Below are positions 57,082-64,000 of a stretch of 64,000 nucleotides of DNA, in pieces. This stretch comes from Amorphophallus konjac (lineage: Eukaryota > Streptophyta > Magnoliopsida > Alismatales > Araceae): positions 46,556,458-46,620,457 of the forward strand of contig CM040126.1 in the NCBI GenBank assembly GCA_022559845.1. The letters are read 5' to 3'. The stretch's first letter is position 1. Every line of letters begins with the position of its first letter. The notes below the pieces were generated by a model. That model did no database searches. It was not told where the DNA came from and worked only from the letters and a program-made list of their open reading frames with translations. The position numbers and the translations under genes were made by a program.

Positions 57082-58871
57082 TGTTAAACAGGAGGACGGT
57101 GAGCTAGAAGGGGAGGGGATGAATAGATCACCGTTTAAAAATATTTGTCCGAGCCGAGGAGATCTTAGAAGATGAGATTGGCTAGGAAGACTGACAATAT
57201 GTAAAATGATCCGGAACCTTAACCAAGATAAAGCAGGTCACGACCGCAGAACATATATCACTCAGAATTTCATCAGCACATATGCACAAGCACTAAGCGA
57301 GCAGTCAGACCAAGGTTTCGATCATCAACAATCACACTTACTTCATGAAGCCAGACAGAAGCATAAAGAAAATAGATGCGCACAACCACACCACGGAGAA
57401 CAAGAGGTTTAGATGGTTCAGTGTGCAACCTGCAGACTTACGTCCATCCCTCACTCAAGGCAGAGTGAGGCTTCCCTTTCACAAGAAAGAACCGCAGACT
57501 CAGTCTGCCAACAACACGCTGATCCACAGCTTGGGGATCGAAATCCCTACAGACGCTGAACTCACAGCTTGCACCCAGGTCTCACACCACAAGACCTGAC
57601 CCGGAGATAACTCTCCCTTCTTCTTAGACAAGAGGGAACCCAGCAGTGACCCACCCTCACTGCAATTCAGAGACAATGTCTCTCTTCCTCCTCAGCCTGA
57701 GGGAAGAACCCAGGTAGCCTTCTCACTACCTGAACACAAAACCCCGGAGAACTCCTCCCTTCCTCTGATCTAAATCAGAGGGAAGCCACACTGCGACCCA
57801 GAGGATTCACCTCTCTTCCTCTACACCTAGAGGGAACGAAAACAGAGTATCGGAATTTGAGAACGAACAAACGAAGACATAAAAAAATATTGAAAGATAA
57901 TCGAACGGAGAAACAATCTAACTTCTTAAAGAAGCATAGACAAAACGTAGCAGAAAACCATCATCTCCTTCATCACTCTCTCTCTCTTCCAGGTACGCTC
58001 AACGAATGGATCAGGATGGCTTCTCCTCTTCTTCCTCTCGCTCTGGCCTCACCCTTTTTTCTTGTGGCTTCAGCTACTTTTCAGGAGCAGAAACCTTCCT
58101 ATATATATCCAGACTCATGAGAGACTGAGGGTGTGGGAGACACGCGCGAAGAAGATGCTTCCAGATGAGCCGAGCCACGTGTTAGACGATTATTCCCTCA
58201 AATCATGTGCTCACATGATTGGAATAAAGTTCCAATTTGTCTTTAAGTCCCTGTAAGGTTTCAGAGAACATTCAGTCAATCTCAGAAATATTCAAGTCAT
58301 ACGTTTGTTCACACAGATTGCACGGAACTTATCAAGGGACTGAAGAACGCATCAACGCAGTAAAGCCAAGGCGTTAACGCAATGAGTTTATAATGGAGAG
58401 CAGGACCCTTCACAATACACACCAATGCGTCAACGCATTAGTGACAGCGTCGACGCATCGGCTTGGTTGTTGATCAAAAGACCTTTGGACATCAGCCCAA
58501 GGCGTCAACGCTTCCATCGTGCAGCGTCGCCTCAGCTCCTCAAGCGAGATGCTCACGCCCTTGGCAACTGGCCAATGCGTCAACGCATCCAGTGTCAGCG
58601 TCGACGCAATGAACAAGACAGCAAGTGAAAGACGCACAATTGCGTCTACGCAGTCAGCCAAGTGCGTCAACGCACTAAAAGCACAGAACCCATATAGATG
58701 AAGACAGTTTAATTAGAAGACGTGCATGCAAACAAGAAATTTCCCAAGGCTCCTTTCAGACACTAGATCCAGAGATTATCCCGACAATGCAGGATCTTTA
58801 ACAGTCACCAGGAAGCAACACATAATTTGATTCATAGTGTTAGTCATCATCAAAACTACAGAGATTCAACA
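57082..58871 (-). repeat. 5' LTR of the SIRE-type element
   Basis: This is the 1,790-bp partner of 48577-50366, with the same ends (TGTTAAACAGG and GATTCAACA). Most differences from the other LTR that I noted are C/T or G/A changes. Confidence 0.93.
58098..58110 (-). promoter_or_regulatory. TATA-like core promoter of the SIRE 5' LTR
   Basis: On the minus strand this reads GGATATATATAGGAAGG (58098-58112 region), a good TATA motif in the 5' LTR, downstream of the GCGTCAACGC palindromes. It is the likely start of element transcription. The same motif is in the other LTR at 49595. Confidence 0.45.
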
Positions 58872-59061
58872 AAACCTTCACCCAGGTCCACGCTAAAAAG
58901 GGTGTCGTGATCAAGAAGACCGTGCACAACACCGTCCAGGAGGTCCCCCGCGTGCGGCAGAGGTCGATGGTGGCGTTGAGGGAGGAGAGGAGGGGCTTGG
59001 CGATGTCAAGTCACTATAGCTAGGGTTTCTATCTGCGGGGTGGGGGTGGAGGTGGGGTTGG

Positions 59062-59063
<2 letters not shown>
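58872..59063 (-). other. possible host exon interrupted by the SIRE insertion
   Basis: Joining this flank to 48480-48576 across the AAACC duplication gives, on the minus strand, an open frame of about 75 codons. It is GC-rich and codon-like (LLSSLNATIDLCRTR...), with a hydrophobic stretch WTVLCTVFLITTPFLAW near its middle that could be a membrane segment. The frame has no clear start codon in the window and ends in the left flank. I do not recognise the protein. A plus-strand frame across the same bases is also open, so this may be chance in GC-rich sequence. Confidence 0.3.

Positions 59064-59101
<38 letters not shown>
59064..59101. repeat. (GA)n microsatellite
   Basis: About 38 bp of GA repeats follow a G-rich run (59037-59063). 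Confidence 0.92.
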
Positions 59102-59104
<3 letters not shown>

Positions 59105-59262
59105 CTAGGGGTAAGTTATCAGAGTTAACCCAACGGAAGTTTGGACGAAGTTATAAGTGTAATATTTTGACCTATTTAGAGGGTATTATTGACAATAGGT
59201 CTAAATTAAGAGTATATTTGACAAATAAGATATTTATAGTGTTATATATGTAAAAATCTCTC
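59105..59262. mobile_element. MITE fragment
   Basis: GGGTATTATTGACAATAGGT (59182-59201), then TAAGAGTATATTTGAC and a GTTATATATGTAAAAA end, closely follow the right half of the MITE at 60320-60720 (TAGATATTATTGACAATTCA, AAGAGTATGCATG, GGATATATATGTGAAAAA). The left half is missing. Confidence 0.5.
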
Positions 59263-59420
59263 TTTTTTTAATAGAGAGTGAAGAACTCGGAATCGAACCC
59301 CCGAGACCCTTCCCATGGGAAAGGGGTTGGGTATGCCTCAAGTCATTCTCAAGTCGTCGACCCACACAACAGGTCCACATGGCCACCTTCCCACACTAAC
59401 CGAGATCGGCCCATCAGATG
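59263..59420 (-). mobile_element. SINE-like sequence with a strong B box
   Basis: On the minus strand CGGGGGTTCGATTCCGAG (about 59285-59302) is an excellent Pol III B box, and an A-rich tail (TATTAAAAAAAGAGAG) follows it. A GGTTAGTGTGGG A-box-like motif lies upstream at about 59391-59402, but about 90 bp away, further than in a standard tRNA-derived SINE. No target duplication was found. It may be a SINE with an insertion, or a tRNA-like fragment. Confidence 0.4.
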
Positions 59421-59840
59421 AGGTGGTAAGCCCAGCAGGCAGAAGGGTAACAACAGACAACGTAGCCAAACGTTGAAATGGGCTCACGGAGGCCAGTGCT
59501 CTCGAGATTGGGCTCAATTGGATCGCTTGCCCGTGTTCATTTGAGTAAGCTAACTCAGAATACTTCCTAATTTTGAAGCGTTAAACTTGCTGCACTGTTG
59601 ATAGATAGTGTAGCATCTTGTTGTACACCCATGTCGTGCAAGCATAAAAAAAACAAAAAAAAAGTAACCTCTCCCCCTATTTACCTATCCGTACCATCCG
59701 ATATTGGATCAAGTTATCAAGGGCCAACATCTCTAGAGAATTAAAAGAAGCAATAAACATTGGTGGGCAATAGGATGCCAAGAAGTTGGTGAACATATCT
59801 CATACATATAACAAGAAAGTTATTAGTCAATCTTGTTAAT
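59421..59840. other. intergenic stretch, nothing recognised
   Basis: Mixed-composition sequence with an A-rich run at 59646-59664. No motif is supported. Confidence 0.4.
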
Positions 59841-59850
59841 CTCATAGTTG

Positions 59851-60004
59851 AACAAAGCTGAGTAGCTCGGCTGGTTCTTCACCTGGTGAGAAATCATGAA
59901 GTCCCCAATTCAAACTTTGACTCTCTTAATACTTGGGGAGTGTAAGACTAGCTCAGGATTTTTCGAGTCCCAATGGATGACCCGGTAAAAAAAAGAAAGC
60001 TAAC
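59851..60004 (+). mobile_element. tRNA-derived SINE with target duplications
   Basis: A 154-bp insertion lies between direct copies of CTCATAGTTG (59841-59850 and 60005-60014; the match extends imperfectly to TAATCTCATAGTTG/TAACCTCATAGTTG). TAGCTCGGCTGG (59863-59874) fits the Pol III A box. AATTCAAACTT (59907-59917) is a decayed B box about 40 bp on, the normal spacing. It ends in an A-rich tail TAAAAAAAAGAAAG. Structure and duplication together are diagnostic of a SINE; the family is not identified. Confidence 0.8.
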
Positions 60005-60014
60005 CTCATAGTTG

Positions 60015-60319
60015 GTGATCCCGTTTAGGTCCTCGTAGTATAATTGTATAAATAACTCGTATAATTTCAAAAATATTAATCTTAAAGAATATATTAATTC
60101 ATATAATCTTATTACGTAACATATGTGCAAACATATCCCTCTTTTTAGGTGTCTAATCATAAATGTAACTAACTAAAAAAGCTCTCGTTGCACTTTTGAT
60201 TAATTACTGCAAAAAGTACTCTATTGTGTAAAGTATAAAATGCCCCTTTGTTATGTGCCATCAATGCTTTTTTTACGGAAATTAATCGCTGGGGCATTTA
60301 TATACTCATGTGTGCAAAG
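60015..60319. other. AT-rich stretch, nothing recognised
   Basis: Interior of the SINE target locus. No repeat or coding motif is seen. Confidence 0.4.
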
Positions 60320-60720
60320 TAAAGTTATACTCCGTAGTAATCCCCAAGCTTTGCATGTATAGCCTTAACTTACATGAATTGTCAAAATTACCCTCGAATA
60401 CATCCAAATAAATAGATTCATACACTTACAGCCTTTATGCCATTAACTTTAAAGGAATATTCCTATATAAATACTATAAAAACTATTAATAGATTTAAAA
60501 ACTCAAAAATACTTTTAAGATCATGTGATCTCATCAAATCCTATAAAACTTCACTTAAAGATAGATTTGTCATTTCCACATTTACACTACACTCATTTTA
60601 TGGGTAAGGGTATAACTATAATAATTTGGATAATTTATAGATATTATTGACAATTCATGTAAATCAAGAGTATGCATGTAAAAACTGACTATTATAGGGA
60701 TATATATGTGAAAAAACCTT
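60320..60720. mobile_element. MITE with long imperfect inverted repeats
   Basis: TTACATGAATTGTCAA (60370-60385) on the left is matched by the reverse complement of TTGACAATTCATGTAA (60647-60662) on the right. The inverted similarity extends on both sides: GCATGTATAGCCTT against GCATACTCTTGA, and TACATCCAAATAAATAG against TTATCCAAATTATTATAG. Total length is about 400 bp with AT-rich, non-coding interior. The ends are approximate and no target duplication was identified. A related fragment is at 59105-59262. Confidence 0.65.
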
Positions 60721-60776
60721 TTGAATTATTATATGTTATAAGAGCATTATTGCTACTATGATACATGTAATATGGT

Positions 60777-62450
60777 TGTAACGATCTAGGCAGGGAAGTA
60801 ACAAATGTAGCGTAGCGGAACAAAAATTTTCCCTAGCCCCGATGATACATGCCCATTCTAATTTCTAACAGTTTCCTACACTAGGGGATTTGATTTTTAC
60901 CTCTGCGATGAGTGGATCCCAATGAAACCAAAATAGAACCCTTGTAGTCGCTGCGAACCACACAGGCGCTCGATCTCTAGTGGTATCCACACAGGTCTGG
61001 ATGACGGAGTTCTCTCGGCCCAGTACTTTGTGAATGATCTCCTTCCTAATAAAGTTTCGACAGAGTCTCAACATTTGAGACATAGCAGAGAGGAGAGAGG
61101 AAGGGGGTGTTGGGCTGAGAGAGAGGAGAGAGAGGGTGGCCTCTGGGAAACCCTGGATGCTTGTCCCAGAGTTAATGTAGTGTATTTATAGGCTCTGGAT
61201 GGAGTTTTTCACAAAAACTCTCATAAGTCTATAATTCAATCTATACCCCTGACGTCTATAACCTTAATATTTGTGATCCTCTAGGCCTAATGTCAGTCTA
61301 ACTTTAGATCCATTAAGCTTAAGAACTCTTTCTTAACTTAAAATAATAACTCTTAACATAAAATTAATTATTTAATCATCTCATAACTTAAATAATTAAA
61401 TCATCATCTCATGATGGATAATCAACTCTTGATTATTCTTTATTAGGCTTTCAGGTCACGGAAAACACTAAGCAACACTTCGTGACTTAAGAAGAGAAAG
61501 GGGCTCAACAACCCACTCATGGACATTTCCGTCCACAATTATCGCGCAGCTATAATTCTCCATTTATACAATGCCCTTGCCATAATTAAGGATATGGTGA
61601 TATTGTCAAACTCGTGTATCTTTTATGGCCTAACGAACTTCGTATTTATTGGTTTCATTGGTAATTTTATTTCCCAATGAACCATGCAACCCTAGCCAGG
61701 TATTTCTTGAGTATTGTTCATAGAACATTCTCTCTTTACTATATTAGAGAGTGAATGATTTACTGTTGTCAGTCAATTTCCTTTGCATGGATTCCACTAT
61801 ATCTGAACCCAAGTTATCTAGACTTATAGTTAAAGCCCATATGTCTAAGATCAAAACGTAGTAGTCCTCGTGCAAGGTGTCCTAGATGACTCATGTCCAA
61901 TGACCAACTATGCTACTGTGTCGTAATAATTTTCTAGTTGATAGTTAGATATAATTACCATCTAGATATTTCTCGTCGGATCAATTCGATGAACTCATTC
62001 TCTAATGGGCACATATTAGTCTTAGTGTCTCCACACACGGGACTATAAGATCAATGACCACCTCCATCATATGAGCAAACACAACATGCATTGGTCTATC
62101 CGAATATTTGATGTCCTTCTCAAGTATTTTACGATTAGGAATATTCTAAACTTAGGTTTAAAAAAGGTTGATCTTATTATTACAATCTCTTTATGAATCA
62201 ATCTTCGTCGCATAAGTTTACAAACTTCATTATAAATTACACAATTGCATGGAATGAATATAGTGGATATAATTGTTACATATAAATTCCAAAAATACTG
62301 TATAGAAAATGTTCCATCATATGTCATATGATTGGCTTGCACGATACACTACAACTAACAATGGTGACTTTTGTAATGATTAGTATTAGGGCGAGAGATC
62401 CTAGAGTCTCTCTCTTCCCCAATCTTAGAATTCGTCTATATACTCTAACA
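60777..62450 (-). mobile_element. LTR-like block, probably a solo LTR
   Basis: On the minus strand it begins TGTTAGAGTATATAGACG and ends GATCGTTACA, TG...CA ends 1,674 bp apart. The interior resembles copia LTR and leader sequence: a long AT-rich part, then a (GA)-rich part (61082-61135), then GGTTCGCAGCGAC and GGGGCTAGGGAAAAT motifs near the end. The 5-bp flanks (ATGGT and AATCT) do not match, and no primer site or polypurine tract adjoins. Frames within it have no known domain. Confidence 0.4.
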
Positions 62451-62487
62451 AATCTAGAGCAAAGTACATATAAATTTATAATAGATA

Positions 62488-62955
62488 AATAGGTTTTTCT
62501 AAAAATACCCTCTTTACAAGTTTAATTAATTGTCTTTCTTATTTCATATTATTTTAATAATATTTTTATACCACTATAGTGCCAAAAATCCTGTTGAAGT
62601 AAACTTCTGTTAAAGATTCACATAATGTTTTAAATTCATCTATATAATTAAATTTTTGGACAAAAATACTTTGTAAAAATTAATTTTATGAACGTATTAT
62701 GTCAAAGAGAGAGAAATAAGAGATAAATATATAGATATATGAAGAGAGAGAAAGAATCTATAAGAGATTAGAGATATTTTAATTTTTTTAATTTATTTAA
62801 AGACTATCTATGGTTAAATAAGAGATTTTAATGGCAGACGATGACGAGGACAATTTGCAAGTACCGCGACGAAGTAAAGTTATTAAAAATAATTAAAAAA
62901 TAAAAGGAGTAATTCTATAAATAAACTTGTAAGGAGGTATTTTTACATAAATCTC
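62488..62955. mobile_element. MITE-like inverted-repeat element
   Basis: CTAAAAATACCCTCTTTACA then AGTTTA (62499-62525) is mirrored at 62922-62950 (reverse complement GTAAAAATACCTCCTTACAA then GTTTA), an inverted repeat of about 26 bp with few mismatches. The interior is AT-rich with GAGAGA and GATAAATATATAG runs. No coding frame. The target duplication is not clear. Confidence 0.6.
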
Positions 62956-63565
62956 ATAAATATATCATGTTAAAGTATCGTAAGATTAATGTATTGAAAG
63001 GTCTTGGGACGAGTTTATGACTGGGAGAGTGTATTTATCAAATAAAATTCCTCTAAGATAAGTTTTTTTTTGTTCTACTAAGTGAGGGTAGTGGCCAGGA
63101 ACGACTAGAGAAGGGGGGTAAGTGGTTAAGGGATCAAGATCGAACCTGATGGAGCGCACCGATTGTTAGCCTTCATGACACCCGGAGGCACCGCACGTGT
63201 CCCATGGCACAGATGGGGTAAGCCCCCAAAGCAATCAAAAACCGCACTCTTCCTACTGAAGCGGGGTTTTGACCACACACCCTCCATGTCGGCCCAGAAG
63301 AGTGCGACCACTGCGCTGAACACTCGGGCACCCCTGAGATTGGTTGACAAAGAGTTCACAGAACTCCGAAGATCACAAAATTTTAGCCAAAGTAGGTTGC
63401 ATAGATTGCGACGATACGGGGAGATCTATAGAGTGTGGTCAGAGTAGATGGGTGGGACACAGATGAACATTCGCTAGGACAGAGTAGGAAGTGTAATGTT
63501 CCACCTTCTCACTGGGGTGGAACATTCTAGCCCATTCTTTAGGAAAAAATTTATATTTTTGTTTG
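62956..63565. other. unrecognised GC-richer stretch
   Basis: 63120-63460 is GC-richer than its surroundings and has overlapping frames of 94 (+) and 77 (-) codons without any known motif. It may be a decayed transposon or host fragment. Nothing further can be supported. Confidence 0.35.
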
Positions 63566-63570
63566 TTACA

Positions 63571-63710
63571 TGGCTTAGTGGTCCGAGGCTGATGAGATAC
63601 GGGGAGGAGAATCGGGATTCGAAGTTGATGCTCCATAATTTTTTATAATCCGAGGACCGGTGATCTCACTAATTAACAGCCTAACATTTGTGAATAATAT
63701 AAGGGCGAGT
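63571..63710 (+). mobile_element. SINE-like or tRNA-like sequence
   Basis: TGGCTTAGTGGT (63571-63582) matches the Pol III A box well, and GGGATTCGAAG (63614-63624) resembles the B box 43 bp on. The sequence does not fold into a full cloverleaf that I can write, so it is not called a tRNA gene. No tail or target duplication was found. Confidence 0.35.
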
Positions 63711-64000
63711 GATCCCACTCCGCACGTTGAAAAGTAGAATCTAATCCACAATCTCCTCGCCGTGGAAGAGGGGGTAAACTCCCAAAACACCCGATTCTAC
63801 CACATTCCAACCGAAATGAAACAAGATTGACAACCACCCATGGTCATGGTTAGCCTAACAACTTGCCAAGGAATGACACCGGTGCACCCCCCCCCTTCCC
63901 CCTCTAATGTTAACAGTGCGCATCTTCGGCACCATTAGATATCCTTTTTTTTTTTTCTAGTAACTTGCTTGACATGACATCTTTGAAATAGAGAATTAGC

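Larger units (their letters stand above)
48577..58871 (-). mobile_element. full-length SIRE/Maximus-type copia element (10,295 bp)
   Basis: Two 1,790-bp LTRs (48577-50366 and 57082-58871) enclose gag-pol on the minus strand. The perfect 5-bp target duplication is AAACC (48572-48576 and 58872-58876). The primer site lies against the right LTR, so the right LTR is 5'. LTRs differ at roughly 30 positions, about 98% identity, the youngest full-length insertion here. RT motifs ([26 protein letters not shown]), the UBN2 gag and the CATCATCAAAAAGGGGGAGA tract place it in the SIRE/Maximus group. Seven in-frame stops but no frameshift were found, so it is recently silenced rather than old. Confidence 0.93.

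Noticed and set aside
63571..63650. A tRNA gene, suggested by good A and B boxes.
   Set aside because: The acceptor and anticodon stems do not pair convincingly. It is kept only as a SINE-like sequence.

Overview
Organism: this is nuclear DNA of a flowering plant. The window holds Ty1/copia retrotransposons primed from initiator-Met tRNA (TGGTATCAGAGC sites), CACTA elements ending in CACTACAAGAAAA-type repeats, MITEs, a SINE and long AT-rich intergenic stretches. I cannot name the species. I find no intact host protein-coding gene, no rRNA, no tRNA gene and no CRISPR array. Every long open frame belongs to a transposable element, and every element gene I could follow is broken by stops or frameshifts. 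|| Layout: 0.15-0.56 kb is a solo LTR with a perfect target duplication. 1.2-2.5 kb is the start of an old, diverged, non-coding tandem duplication that resumes after a block of nested elements. 2.5-17.7 kb holds an LTR fragment and a decayed minus-strand copia element. That copia is split between its nucleocapsid and protease regions by a 9.6 kb LARD-type element with 3.8 kb LTRs and only 2 kb of non-coding interior (6.58-16.16 kb). 18.19-18.66 kb is a small CACTA element. 19.35-26.50 kb is a full-length plus-strand copia (LTRs about 95-96% alike, ATCCC duplications). 26.6-46.8 kb is the rest of the duplicated non-coding array: diverged copies near 26.9, 31.1, 32.7/36.6 and 38.9/41.2 kb, interrupted by a CACTA end with a 30-bp minisatellite, microsatellites and a 4.6 kb CACTA region carrying a decayed transposase-like gene and a 180-bp tandem array. 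48.58-58.87 kb is a young SIRE/Maximus-type copia on the minus strand (two 1,790-bp LTRs about 98% alike, AAACC duplications, one reading frame with seven in-frame stops). 59-64 kb holds a tRNA-derived SINE with clear target duplications, MITEs and an LTR-like block. || How it fits together: the window records several rounds of insertion into a non-coding tandem array and, at 48.6/58.9 kb, perhaps into a host exon. Nesting gives the order: decayed copia first, then the LARD inside it. LTR similarity gives the SIRE as the youngest full-length element. I see no new defence or metabolic system. The least explained items are the conserved non-coding tandem units, the palindrome-rich LTRs of the LARD and SIRE, and a series of CAAA-loop hairpins in a copia leader. 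All similarity figures are by-eye estimates.
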